A stretch of DNA of 61,604 bases from Ettlia oleoabundans (GCA_019693395.1 JAAMXP010001147.1:1-61604), one strand, 5' to 3'. Positions 1 to 11,735 are shown, counted from the first letter of the stretch. Notes: generated from the sequence alone by a model not told the origin. Translations and numbers: made by a program.

Positions 1-3000
1 CAATTGGTGCCCAGCTTCGAGGTGATCTTGATAGAAAGCCGTGTTGGATAGCACATCATCAAAAACAGTATATTAGAACCAGGGAGCGGCAGCAAGCAAG
101 CAACAGCAAGCAGCCAGCCAGCCACACTTACCAGGTGGTACCGCCACCAGCATGCCATGCTGCTCAATGTTGCGCACGGTGACATCAGCTGCACCACCGC
201 CACAGCCTGCCATGCCAGCAGGCCGCATCGCCGCTTTCATTGCTGCCCTGAAGCTCTGCTGCTGCTGAGGATGCTGCTGGGGTGGGCCAGCACTGACATC
301 AAACTGCTGCTGCTGCTGCTGCTGCAAGCCACCTGCGGCCGTTCCTGCAAACGGCTGAGGCTGCGGAAGGGCAGCGGCAGTAGCCGTGGTGATAGCCCCG
401 GGGTTGGCCAGGGGCAGCGTGTGGAGCGTGTGCTGCCGCGTGGTGTAGAGCAGACAGGCGCCGCCCGGCCCGCTGTGGCGCAACTGCAGGCAGTGAACAA
501 AGAGATCTTGTTGCATCACATCAAGGCAAAATGATGTGCCTTTTCATCTTATCAGGCAGAAAAGAGATTTGCAGCAGCGCTCTGCACCTGAAGAATGGCT
601 GCATGGGAACAGCATCGAAAAGGGGGATCTCACCGCAAAGCTGGTGACATCAGCAGCCAGCAGGCGCCCGCCCCAGTGCAGCTGGCCACGCCCGCTCAGC
701 CCAACCGCGGGGGCAGCCGCCACATCGCCACCGATGCCGCCCGCTGCCAGACAAGCCGCCGCCGGCAGGGCCGCCATCTGGGGACAGCCGGTAGGGAACG
801 CCGCCGCCGTCGGCAGCGGCTGCAGGTCGCCCCCTGCGGAATATTTCAGCAGCGCCCCGTTGGGCTGCTGCAGCAGCACCCCTCCGCCCATGCTGCCGTC
901 GCCTCCATTTGCAGGAAGGGAGCAGCAGGTCAGCAGCGGCGGCACACCGCTGCTCACTGCAGCTGTCTCCCTGGCTGTGCCTGCAGCTGCATCTATCGTC
1001 AGCTCAACAAGCAGACCGCCACCCCCGCTGCCGTTGCTGCCGCTTATGCACACCACCAGCAGCAGCAGGCGCTGTGCGTCCACCCAGGCTGCAGCCCGCA
1101 CGGTGCCGCCGCCGCCGCCTGCCGCCTCAAGGGTGGCGGATTTGAGGGACAGCAGCTGAGGCAGCAGCTTGGGCTGGCCAGGCCTGCAAGAGGCAAGTAA
1201 AGGGCGATGTGAGGCATTTTAAGGCGATTAAAGCTTCAAGAGGAACAACAATGAACAATCTCACGAACCTAGCGCTAACACAGGAGGCAGAACATGCAGC
1301 TGGCAGTGCAACTGAAGGGCTTGCCAGTGTGAAATGCGGCAGCCCCAGCAGCAGTAGCACCACGAACAGCCACGAGGCCTCACCCGTCCCAGGGCCTTGC
1401 CTCCAGCTGTTCCTGCAGGGTCTCCTCCCACAGGTCCTCCTCAACTGAAGTCAGCAGCGCCAGGCGCCCGTCTGACAGCACAGCGGCGATGGCCTGCACA
1501 CACCAGAGCCAACATACTGTCACCAGGCGAGTATATATGGACACTCAATATGGTCATGTTGGGGCAAGTATGAGCAACACAGTGTAGGCAGGAGGCGGGG
1601 GTCGGCGGTCCTGGGTCAGCGCCCCAGGCTCTAGGGCCACCAGCCTGGCCAGTGCACCAAGACCAAACTCCTGCTAGCTCTCAAACTCACTTGCCCCGTT
1701 GCACATCCAGCACCCACCTCATCCTCGGTGCAGACCCGGATAGCCAGACAGCTGATAGGGGCAGGCATGATGGCGGTGGCAGCGCACATCGGGGGCGGCA
1801 CCACTGCAGGCGCATCAGAAAAACGAGGGTGGGAATTGGAAACGAGTTGGCAAAGACCAGGCAACACAGGCGGCCGGTTCATTGGCGAAGGGGCAGAGTG
1901 TTGGGGGGGGGGGGGGGCGCGGTACCCTTTGCCCAGTGACGGCAACATACCACCAAACGCGGTAGGCCAGGGCAGTGCAGGGCACTGGTGCAGGGAGCGA
2001 CATGGCGGCAGGTCATAACTGTCTGAGCATGCGATGCAGGTTAGCTGTAAGGCACGGTACTGCAGGGCACAATGCTACAGGGAGCGATGCGGCAGTACCA
2101 TAATAAGAGATGAAGCGTACTGCCTCCCAAGCTGCAGCGCCTTGCCTGTGTGTCGCAGCGGAGTGAGCAGCAGGCTTGCCCCGTCCACCACTGCAGCGGT
2201 GCCCCTGGCGCTAACGGAGGGCTGACGGGTGAATTGATGCTGCATCAGGGGAACAAATGCGACAAGGGATGTGTTGGTCGACAGGGTCAATTGTGGGGGG
2301 AACCATTGAGGAATGACCAAGGCGTCAAGCAGAAACAGCAAGAACAAATGCAGGAGCATACCGTTGCTGTGTAACAACCAGCACATCGTGCCCACAACCA
2401 TCAGATGCACTCCTGCTCAACCAGCAATCAAGAATGCACACTACAGCTTGCCTGCTCGTAGCACCCTTCGGCCGACATGACGTGCAGGCACAGCGGCGTC
2501 GCCGCATCCCATGCGCATCGCAGCGCTGAGCAGCAGCGTGCGCGGCGCTCTGCCTTGAGGTACCAGTGCCAGTTGCTGCGGTGCCACAGCTGCAGCACCT
2601 GCTGAGGAAGGCCTGCAGTGCAGGTGGAAGTTATGGCAGTCGAGCAGAGCTTGTTCTAATCATCAGCCGTGGAGTTGGTTCTTGCAGCGCTGCAGAAGAC
2701 CACCCCACCCCAACCCCCACCCCATCCCCCAACCCCCTCCACACTTGCCCTCACGGCCGCCCACAAAGGGAGACCATAACAGCGCAGTAACTCGGTGCCA
2801 GTTCATCACCACAATACCAGCACAGCACAGCTCACCCTCCTCATCTTCCGCTGCCAGGACAACCGCCAGGAACTCTGAGTCGGGGCTCCACGCCAGCTGC
2901 TCAATTGTGGCCTCACTATCAATACATGCCACCGCTCCTGCCGCTGCCGATGATGTGGAGAATGGGGGGAGCTCAAATCCGCCGTGCTGCAGCCCGTTGC

Positions 3001-5160
3001 GCTCAAACAGCAGCACAGACGCGGTGCTACCGTTGCGCGCGCTGCCATCTACAACAGCGCCTCCGGCTGCAGTGGCTTGGCGCTGTGCCTGTCGGCGGCG
3101 CAGCTCACGTTTCCATGCACCCACATGCTGGATGCCCTCCGCCGCAGCCTGCCGTGCCTGCTCGGCTTCATGAGGCTGCACCTGCTGGTACTTGTGCTGC
3201 AACTGCTGCTGCTGCTGCTGCTGCTGCTGAGACACTGAGTCTCGCTGCTGCTGGGAGGCTGCTGCCTGCGCTGCAGCTTGCCCCTCTGGCTGCTGCACAA
3301 CAGGCTTGGCGACAGCGGCATACAAGTGCCGGCCGTTGGGCTGCCAGGCGATTATTGGCAGCAGTCCTGAAGCTGCCTCTGCCTCAGCATGAAGCTCTCC
3401 CGTCTCTCGGTCCCACACCCGCAGCACCGCGGCAGTGGCACCTGCAGGGAGCGGAGGCAAAGCAGGTGCGCAAACAAGGCGGCGAGTGAGCAGGAAGGTG
3501 GGCAGGGGAGGGATGGGATGAGAGAATGCCTGCGTAGAAGCGATGAGCTTCCCATGACAAGCACCTATTGCATGATAAGCATGGATCAGAACTCACTCTC
3601 ACAACGTGCCATCAACTCAGGGAACAACACACAGCCTACCACTACTACCAGCCAAGCAACAATTCATGGTAGGGTAGGAGGGCAATAACGCAGCGAGGTG
3701 CTGACCTGGCGTCTCCAGGCTGGCAGTTGCAAAGTAGCGTCCATCTCCGCGCCAAGAGACTGCAACGCTTCCCGGTACCAGCCGCAGCTGCTGCTCGGCT
3801 GCCCCCTGCGCCTGTGCAGCCCCCCCAACGCTGCCATCCTGTGCTGCTGCGCCTGCTGCCGCTGCGCGGTCGGCGACTACCGCTGCTGCTGCAGCGATGG
3901 CGGGGGTGGGTTGCTCCTTGTGTTGTGCTAGCGGAGATTCTGACAGCAGCTCCCACTCCTGAGGCCAAACCAAGAACAAACACACAGTAGGGGCAAGGAG
4001 GGAACAAAAGTCAGCTGGCAAATCCGCTGCCCAGTATGCTGTTACAGCAGCCAGCCAACCCGTTTGCCTGCCGTAAGAAACGTGACGTACGCAGCCCAGG
4101 CAGCATAGAGCACCATAACAGAGTCAAGCAAAGTAGCGGAGAAACCAGTAGCACGGAGAAATACGACACCGCAGCACTATTGCTGGTCCCAGCCAATCGC
4201 TTGAAATGTTTGGCTGTCTGTATGGCTGGCCCATATGGATGTCTTTTGCTGCCCAATGCTGTCCATGGCTGTCAAAGGCTGTCTGATGGTGTCAGGGGCC
4301 GTTAATCAACTCCTATATCGCACCTTGTTCATCATCAGCAGGCTGCCAGTGCCGGTGACCAGCACCAGCAGCTCCCCATCTGGGCTCCAAGCGGCGGCAG
4401 CCAGGCCGCCATCCACCGCCCCCACCTCCTCCACCGCAGCCGGCCGGCCAGCACCTGCATTTGGCTGATTGGTGCTGCTGGTTGCAGTGCAGCTGGTGTC
4501 CAACAGCAGCAGTTCGCCAGAAGAAAGCGCGAGGCAGAGGGAGTCTAGTTCTGGCACATGGTCGAAAGCGGCAATGGTGGTGTCAGGAGGCAGTGGCGGT
4601 GCCCCGCTGGCGCCGTCTAGGCGCTCCCTCAAGTCTAAGAACCATAAAAACTGCACAAGGAGGAAAACCGGGTCAGATAGAGCATCAGCTGGGATGCAGG
4701 GCTGGGACGCAGGCCTGACAGTGAGGAGTGTCATGAAACTGCCAGTGTCGTTGCACCGACCTAGACTGGCTGGCACCTTTGCGGTAGCATCGATCAGCTG
4801 GTGTTCTTGTTGCAGCTGACTTCCACTGCTGCCATTGTTAACACAAGTCTGCCACCGCTGCTGCAAGGTGCTGTTGCGGTTGCGCTAGGTGGCGGCACCT
4901 GGCGGCAGGCACTGGTGGCGGTCGTGGCTGACAGTGCTTACAGCGAGCCCTCAAACGTTCCATCTCGTGCAAAGCGCTGTGAGGAGTGAATTAAGCCCCA
5001 CCTCGCAGGTTGCTGTGCGGTAGGCCGCCACTCCTAGCCCAGTGCCGGCAATGAACAGGAGCCCGCCATCGCTGTCCACAGCAAACTTCACAACATCACC
5101 AAGCTCCACGGGCACCTGCAGCTCATCCTTGCGATCCCCAATGACATGCAAGTTCCTCAT
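1..5160 (-). CDS. ELP1: Elongator complex protein 1 (ELP1/IKI3), 5' part, runs off the left edge
   Basis: ELP1 is the large scaffold of the Elongator complex, which modifies wobble uridines of tRNAs; it acts mainly in the cytoplasm. The start ATG at 5160 gives MRNL, a typical ELP1 beginning. Exons read on the minus strand, phases consistent: 5160-5002, 4650-4324, 3958-3706, 3441-2818, 2612-2465, 2210-2146 (left end least sure), 1803-1718, 1493-1384, 1183-634, 483-132; about 890 residues are visible. Recognised blocks of the WD40 propellers are GLAAAAWSPDGELLVLVTG, AVSWRGDGRYFATASLE, IIAWQPNGRHLY, LFERNGLQHGGFELP, SNWHWYLK, VVPPPMC and DVTSFA. The intron after 2146 has a GC donor. Poly-Gln and low-complexity insertions interrupt the propeller. 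The carboxyl TPR-like half lies outside the window. Family assignment is by motif order from memory. Confidence 0.9.
1903..1917. repeat. Poly-G run (15)
   Basis: Homopolymer within an ELP1 intron; C-rich in the sense of the gene. Length uncertain in any sequencing. Confidence 0.9.
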
Positions 5161-5410
5161 TCCGGTGTCGGCCGGCAAATGCGCAACCGGGGTGATCTAT
5201 TGCATATAGGCGCTTTCCACAGAACGCCTACATCTCATAATTGCAGCACAATCAAGACTGTGCTGACGTGGCAGCGGCGGCGCCAGGCAGGCGGCACTTA
5301 GCTGTGCTACTGGCAGTGCAAGGTCATGCCACGCAATTGTTCGGCCTCAGACGTGGCCTGATAAATGCCATGTTCTACCCAACAGTAGTGTAGTTGAAGC
5401 AAAGTTGATG
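5161..5410. promoter_or_regulatory. Intergenic region upstream of ELP1
   Basis: About 250 bases lie between the ELP1 start codon (minus) and the first recognisable ankyrin remnant (plus). By position this should hold the ELP1 promoter and 5' UTR. I see no clear TATA box or named motif. Confidence 0.3.
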
Positions 5411-6541
5411 ATGACAATGGCTGGCTGCCGATACATGAGGCTATTTGCTTCGGCATTGTAGGCTTGGTGCAGCTGCTGCTTTGAGGCAGCACCAGGCACA
5501 GTAGTGGCACTAACTGAGGATGGCAGCAACGCGCTGCAGTTGGCAGCCAGCCACGGGCGTGAGGCAGTTGCACGCGTGCTGCTGGCGCACAAGCAGACGC
5601 ACCCGACTGGGATGGCCTGCTGCCGCTACATACAGCAGCCATTGCTGGCCATGCTGCAGTTGTGCAGCTGCTGCTGGAGGCGGCTCCCCACACTGCTTCA
5701 GCAACGGATTCGGAGGGAGATACGCCTCTGCATGATGCAGCCAGCAAGGGTCACACAGCAGTGGTGCAGCTTCTGCTAGCCCATGGGGCACGCGTAGATG
5801 CAGCAGATTTGGATGGCGCCCTTCAATATGCCAGCGAGTGCGGTCATGCAGCAGTTGTGCGACTGCTGCTGCAGGTGGCACCGGGCACGGTGTCAGCAAT
5901 TGACAGGCAAGGCAGGACACCGCTGCATCGGGCAGCTTTGCACGGCCGTGTTGAGGTGGCAAGGATGCTGCTTGCAGCGGAACCTGCCACAGCTGTTGCA
6001 CCCACCACCAGGGGTGATTCGCCGCTACACACTGCAGCTGAGTTTGGACAAGTAGGAATGTTGAAGCTGCTGCTATGGGCAGCGCCAGCCATGGCTTCAA
6101 CCTTAATAAGGAAGGACCCCCCTTCACCTGGCACTCAGATGGAAGACGGGCATTGGCACTGCCTACAGTGATGTTGCCCGCTGCTTGATAAAGGCAGCAC
6201 AGGTGGTGCAGCCAACTCTTGATACTCTTGTTGGGGCTGGCCCTGGCGCAGCCCGCCTCTACGCTGACCTGGTGTGCCGCCTGCCGCTCACTGAAGCAGA
6301 GTGGCAGCTGATTCCGACTCCCTGCCCAGACCTTGTACGTGCACTGCCGGCTGTGCTGGAGCGCTCCACAGCCGAGGCGGGCTGGCTAGTGGGGCGCCTG
6401 GCAGTGGAACAGCGTGCACGGCTGTGCGGGGCAGCACTCAGCATGGCACGGATGCAGGGCGCGCAACATGGTTCCCCGCCATCGCCATTACCAGCTGAAA
6501 TCAACCACCGCATCCTGACGATGTGCCTGTTGGACTCCTAA
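5411..6541 (+). pseudogene. Decayed ankyrin-repeat gene (paralog A)
   Basis: Several ankyrin repeats are readable, for example TPLHDAASKGHTAVVQLLL and TPLHRAALHGRVEVARMLL, followed by a conserved C-terminal block (YADLVCRLPL, EAEWQLIPTPCPDL, RALPAVLERS, EAGWLVGRL). The C-terminal frame is open from 6185 to the stop at 6541. The reading frame must shift at least three times to join the parts: near 5491, where an extra base breaks LLLEAAPGTV; near 5600; and near 6150, where a stop interrupts the join to the C-terminal block. Splicing could hide some breaks, but no good GT-AG pair sits at them. The intact relative at 33744-34820 has no introns, which favours decay. A function in protein interaction can only be guessed. 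Confidence 0.6.
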
Positions 6542-7076
6542 TGATTGAACGTCCATCTTCACAATTTTCTCTCACTGCTCCCTCAATTTGCTTGCACCAT
6601 GTCTGCTCTACGTGAACAGGGTTGCTTGTTTTGGGGTTGCCTATGTCCCCTTCGTGTTTGGTGTGCACATGCTGTAATCCCACCTTGGTTTCATAATAAT
6701 CTGCAACCTTGTCAAAGAGGTGCACACATGTCGCTGCTGCGCATGCTGCCAGCCAGTGCAATCGTTAAGGACTGCCACTTTACGGTATGGGGCATCCAAG
6801 CCATGTCGTCAAGTCCTTGTCATCTAGGGAACCACCATTCTCACAGGCTTCGACCGGCCCATCAACGACAGAAGAGCTCTGAAAGCAGTGAGCCGAACTT
6901 AGACTGTGCTATTCACCGGGTAAAACGCACCTTGTGCGCAGCAGATGCTTCCAGTCCAAGGCTGCACGATACGCCCCCGCCCTGCCAACTGCCTGCCCAT
7001 CAGCAGTGGCTGGAACCAAGGACCTTTCCTTGCCTAATAGCACTGTTATCTGCATTGTATTTGCTGCAGCCATGGA
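6542..7076. other. Spacer between the two ankyrin remnants
   Basis: About 530 bases with open frames but no recognisable protein motif, splice-linked exon or RNA gene. Confidence 0.4.
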
Positions 7077-7891
7077 CCCTCAGCAGGCCACAGAGAACTG
7101 TTCATGGCAGCTGCCGTGGGCAATGGGGAGACTATGGTGCGGGTGCTGGCAGCGGGTGCTGCAGCGGATGCTACCTCCGATGCGTCTGGCATGACAGCGC
7201 TGCACTTTGCCAGCGGTTGCGGGCACACAGCTGTGAAACAACAGCTTTTGAGAAGCGCACCCGGCACTGCAACGGCACAGGACAGACAAGGCCAGACCCC
7301 GCTGCGCTTGGCAGTTGCGTGTGGCCATGCCGCCGTTGCAAAGCTGTTGCTGGAAGCTGCCCCCAGCAGCGCATGCAGCGCAACCAGCAAAGCAAACTCC
7401 CCCTCCACCATGTGGCTGCCAAGAATAAGGCAGCGGTGGTGCTGCGGCTGCTGGAGGCTGCACCGATAACAGCATCCTCTGTCATGTTGCTGGATTCACT
7501 GCGTTATACTGGGCGGTCATGGCCTGCACCTGCATGAATTGGATAGGCCTGGAGGCATTTCGCTGCTTGGTGCGAGCAGCAGATACAGTGGAACCAGCCC
7601 TCAGCATCATTGCAACCCCAGGGGCCCGAACTACCAGCCTCTACGCCGACCTGGTGTGCCGCGTGCCGCTCACCCAGGCAGACTGGCAACTAATTCCGGC
7701 TCCCTGCCACGACCTGGCACGTGCGCTACCCGCTGTGCTGGCTGGTGGCACGGTTGACAGCTATGCAGCGTGCACGGCTGCGCACTGCGGCGCTCAGCCT
7801 GGCACGTGTGCAGCGCGAGATGGAGGGAGCACCGTATCTGCCTGCTCCCATTATTCAGCGCAACCTTGTGCTGTGCCTGCTCAGATTCTAA
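7077..7891 (+). pseudogene. Decayed ankyrin-repeat gene (paralog B)
   Basis: An ATG at 7104 opens MAAAVGNGETMVRVLAAG, matching the start of the intact paralog C. Ankyrin units follow (MTALHFASGCGHTAVKQQLL, TPLRLAVACGHAAVAKLLL), then a frame break near 7375 before LPLHHVAAKNKAAVVLRLL. The family C-terminal block (LYADLVCRVPLTQADWQLI, CHDLARALPAVLA) follows in yet another frame. The segment equivalent to RSTAEAGWLVGRL is missing, and the frame changes again before the tail RLRTAALSLARVQREMEG; the family-frame stop is at 7889-7891. Two or more frameshifts plus a deletion indicate a pseudogene, although an intron-bearing gene is not fully excluded. Confidence 0.6.
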
Positions 7892-8187
7892 GTCGACTTT
7901 TCCCCTTTTCAGTGCTATTGATGTGTTTAATTGTCCACATGTGTCAACTTGAAATGGTTGCTCAAAGTCCACCAACAGATATCACAGCCAGGCCACACAC
8001 GTGCAAGCACAATGCATCACGATCATAACTGTCCCTGTCATGCAAGGATCGGTGTGTGACATGCCCAGAGCAGCATAATGTCTCACTACACAAACAAAAG
8101 GCGTTGCACTAGACCACATGCCACACATCGCTGCCTGGCTGCTGGCAGCTGCGCCCAAAAAGCATGCCACGCTTTCCTAATGCACCA
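7892..8187. other. Convergent spacer, no gene seen
   Basis: About 300 bases between the 3' ends of the ankyrin remnant and the small membrane protein gene. Probably 3' UTR or terminator sequence; no motif I can name. Confidence 0.3.
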
Positions 8188-9967
8188 TCATGGTTGGGCG
8201 TCAGCGGGTATGCCATGCTTTTGTATAAACTCGTCAATTTCCTGCGGGCTGAGCCCTTCAAAGGGATCCGCCTCGCTGGCGCCACCCGTCGCCGTCTTGC
8301 AAAACTCCTGAATCTCCTGCTAGCAGGGAAAAAGTCAGAAAAAACAAAAATCAGTCAGTGTTTTGAGGCGTTGCCAGGTGCCTGCGGATAGCATTCGGGT
8401 TCGAGTCATGTGCGCCCGGTGGGATGCGACACAGAGGTGCCTGCCAAAATGGCTGCCGCCCATGTCATGCAGCAACCAGCACACACTGCCACATGTGCGC
8501 TGCTGCAGCTGGCCCAGCGCACAGAAGGTACGCAGCACAGCGCCAGGGCTACAACGTGCACAATCCAGGTTCCATAGCCGGCGTAGCGCCCACCTCTGGT
8601 GACATGCCGCCAAACGGGTCATCTGTCCCCCAAGGCACAAGGATGCTTTTGCCTGCCAGCACAAGGCGGGCCGCCTCTAGTCGCCGCTCTTCCAGCACAC
8701 GCTTGCGCTCAATCTCAGCCTGCCGGCAAAAAAGAGGACAGGAGCGCAGTGAAGGTAAGCCTGAAAAGTTTGTCTCTGGCATTTGGAAAGAGAACTGCCA
8801 GTGCAGTAACTCGTCCACAGGGAGGTTAGGTCCCCTTGCCCTTGGATGCAATTGGGCTGGTGGTAAAGACGGACTGTCCAAGTTGAGCCTGCAGAAGCAA
8901 AATGGCATGCAGGCACAGGGCACTAGCTGGCAGCCGTGGCTAGCAGCACCAGCCCCAAGCTCTGCCATCTACCAGCCCAAACCCACTGCGGGACTAAAGG
9001 ACAGGAGCGTACAGTCCTCTTCTATCCTCTACAACCCCGCCATATGCCGGGAATATGACGAGCAACCACAAGCACGAAACAGCTGCGGCACCGACCCCCA
9101 ACAGCCACCCATACGATCTGGCACTTTCCCGACTCCTCCAGGCCAACAACAAAACCCGCAACAAACAGGAGGCAGACCCCAGCCAACCTGCAGCCACAAC
9201 CCACCGGATCTGGCTCCTTCTCCCACTCCAATCGGTTGAAGAGTATGAGTGCTATGCCTACCACAAACACGCCCCAGTATATCTTCTCCCACCACCGTAG
9301 CTCGCCGCCCTGCAGCTGGCGGCGCTCCCAAGGGAACATCCAGGGCGCGCCTGCACGGCACGTACATGTCGGATTGACCGGGTGAATGGTGTGACGGGAT
9401 GCAAGTTTCGTTAGTGCACGGGGGTGGGCGAGGGTGGGCAGAAGTCTTCACACAGCCGCAACATGTCATGTTGCCACCTACAGAAGGCAACAAAGAGGCA
9501 GCCGTATGGCAGCACAGAAGAAGGGGAGGGGAAGAGAACGGTTCTTGAGCAGGATGCAGCTGGGTGCAACGGCTCAATCTGCGATGCCACCTGGGGCCCA
9601 GTCAGCCAAATGTTGCAAGAAGGCTGACGCAATGAGCAGCGCAGGCACAACACAGAGACTGTCACTATAACATGCGGGTGATGATGGCAGCAGAGGCTGC
9701 AAGACACGCACCAACTTGCACTTGCTGGGCTGCCGCTGCTGCCTGCTCCGCCGCTGGGGATGTGCTGGCCGCCTCCCCGGCTGCCCCTTCCGCGGCGGTG
9801 CTGGGCATCGATCTCCTGGTGGGGAACCTGGCTTTGGAGGATGCTTGCACCAGGTCATCGGGCAGGGTTGAGAATGCTGGCCGCTGAAGGCTGGTGCTAA
9901 CGTGGCCCTGGGAGGCCGCTCGGCATAGCAATAATTGGAATTGCTGCCACACTCTTCTAGTTGACAT
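8188..9967 (-). CDS. Small single-pass membrane protein, probably mitochondrial (unidentified)
   Basis: Four exons join in phase to 218 residues: 9967-9712, 9350-9205, 8719-8594, 8316-8188. The amino end (MSTRRVWQQFQLLLCRAAS) is rich in Arg, Ser and Ala and lacks acidic residues, like a mitochondrial presequence. An Ala/Ser-rich linker leads to a conserved-looking block PWERRQLQGGELRWWEKIYW, then one hydrophobic helix (VFVVGIALILF), then a charged helix. The tail holds two similar segments, DPFGGMSPEEIQEF and DPFEGLSPQEIDEF, the first spanning the exon 3/4 junction. The size, targeting-like start and single helix suggest an accessory inner-membrane subunit such as one of respiratory complex I, but I cannot name it with confidence. 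It is head-to-head with NF-YA. Confidence 0.7.
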
Positions 9968-10378
9968 TGATCCCGCCCGTGATAGTGTGCCTGGCACGGA
10001 ATGCGCGTGTGATGTTGCAGGCGGACGAACTATGCGGCTGATCTAATCATCTACCAATCAAACGGGGACGGGAGGAGCACGATCGAGTGCTGCACGAGGC
10101 CCGAGCGAGAGCTAGGATAACATGCTGCGTCGTGCTGAGCCTATTAACGTCAACTCGATTGATAAGACTGCTACCAGGGTACGATATATGCACACCTGAT
10201 TTGCAGCAAGCAAGGAAAGCAGCCTAGTGGAACGTCCTGCAAACCTTCCTTTGAGCTGGCGCTCTCTTTGAGCTGGTTGATTTGTATACAACGCTGTCCT
10301 GCCCCCAGTACAACCGGTATCCTATCTAGCCGCCCGCAGGGAGCAGTAGTCAGTTCCCCTACGTCGCAGGGGTGCAGC
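9968..10378. promoter_or_regulatory. Divergent promoter region, small membrane protein gene / NF-YA
   Basis: 411 bases separate two opposing start codons, so both promoters must lie here or in the 5' UTRs. A CCAAT pentamer occurs at 10054-10058, the core bound by NF-Y complexes. One pentamer is expected often by chance. Confidence 0.4.
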
Positions 10379-11735
10379 ATGGCGGCAGCTGGGAACAGCC
10401 AGCAGCCTCACTTGCTGCATGCCGGGCTGCAGCCTGCACCACCACCGGCAGCAGCGGCTGCCCAGCTGATGGCACCCACGTCCCAGGCGGGGCACAACTG
10501 GTCCTGGCCAGTGCACAACCTGCATGGCGGTGACGCCTTTGCGCCGCTCCCGACCGCACCGGCCCAGCTCCAGCAACTGCAGCTGATGCAAAATGCTCAA
10601 ACCGCGTATCAACAGCCTGGTCACTACATCTTACCCGGCACCCAGCTGACGGCGCACTCATTAGCCAACACTCAAACCAGCAGTTTCATGCAAGGCTGCA
10701 TGAGCATCGTGGGCGGGAGCAGCGCTGGCGGGCTGCCAGGAGATCTTGCGACTGCCCAGGCGCAACCCCCAGCTGCGTATCACTGTGCGCCAAGTGCTCC
10801 TTACCAGGCGGGTGGCTCTGGCGTGCTGCTTGTCAATCCCAAGCAGCTTGCATGCATCCTCCGGCGACGCAGCAAGCGAGTTAAGCGGGAAGCGGAGAAC
10901 AGGCAGCCCGGCGTGCGCAAGGTGACTGGGGGGAGAAATTGGTGGGCTAGTAGTCCAATCCTGCTGAGCTTCATACATCCTCTCTTGACGATTGGTTGTA
11001 TGGCTCTGTGTCCTATTAGAACAGAGCTGCAAGCTGCCATGGCACACTTCCCCCATGCACATAAAGAATAAATGTACACTGTTTACCTGCTTTGCAGACA
11101 TACACTCACAAATCGCTGCATGACCATGCAACGGCGCGGCCCCGTGGCAGCCGTGGAAAGTTCATGAGGTGATGGAAGTGGAGCTGCTTGGCAGTCCATG
11201 ACCACATGGAGGCATGCCATGCATGCATGGCTGGTCTGGTGGTACTCAGACTACGTGTCACCTTTATTATCAGCTTCAAACCAACCCGGTGTTGCATCTT
11301 GACAGGCATACCTTTGCCTGCAATAAATAGAACACATTTTAATACGGCAAAGTTTGTCCCAAATGCTGATGCTGCTGCAGCAAGGCGGATCTAGAAGCTC
11401 AGGAGCGGCGGATGGCGGAGCTGGCCGACCGTGCAGACGCCCGGCTGCAGCGGGAGAGGGAGGTGCATATCGATCAACATCAGGACGAGGAGCAGCAGCA
11501 GCAGCAGCACCAGGGAGATTGGCAGCCGCAACAGCAGGAAAGCATGCGGGATGGGCATGCAGGAGAGCACCGCCTGGGGCAAGCGTCGCAACAAACTGAG
11601 ATTGACAGCGCAGCCCCAGGGCTGCAGCCTTCCCCAACACCGCCGCAACAGGAGCCTTTACAGCAGCACGAGCAGCAGCAGCAGAATGAGCTTCCAAAGC
11701 AGATGACCCGCAGCAGACGGACATCTTTGGAGTGA
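10379..11735 (+). CDS. NF-YA: NF-YA (HAP2), CCAAT-binding transcription factor subunit A
   Basis: NF-YA joins the NF-YB/NF-YC histone-fold dimer and makes the sequence-specific contact with CCAAT boxes. Three exons, 10379-10921, 11098-11168 and 11381-11735, join in phase to 322 residues. The core is VNPKQLACILRRRSKRVKRE (subunit association helix, about residues 152-171), then the DNA-binding half on exon 2, THKSLHDHATARPRGSRGKF. An intron falls between the two halves. The Gln-, Pro- and Ala-rich amino part and the Gln-rich tail look like activation regions. If the second intron is retained, a stop follows at once (FMR, stop), giving a protein without the tail. The DNA-contact region departs from the usual S-R-H and G-G-R-F forms. 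The ATG at 10379 is chosen as the first in frame. Confidence 0.9.

Noticed and set aside
544..1159. Long plus-strand frames opposite ELP1 exons
   Set aside because: GC-rich coding DNA gives long shadow frames on the other strand. Their composition is low-complexity Pro/Ala/Ser and no motif is present.
6545..7537. 330-residue plus-strand frame between and across the ankyrin remnants
   Set aside because: Its first two thirds have no recognisable motif and its end merely overlaps ankyrin paralog B in the wrong frame.
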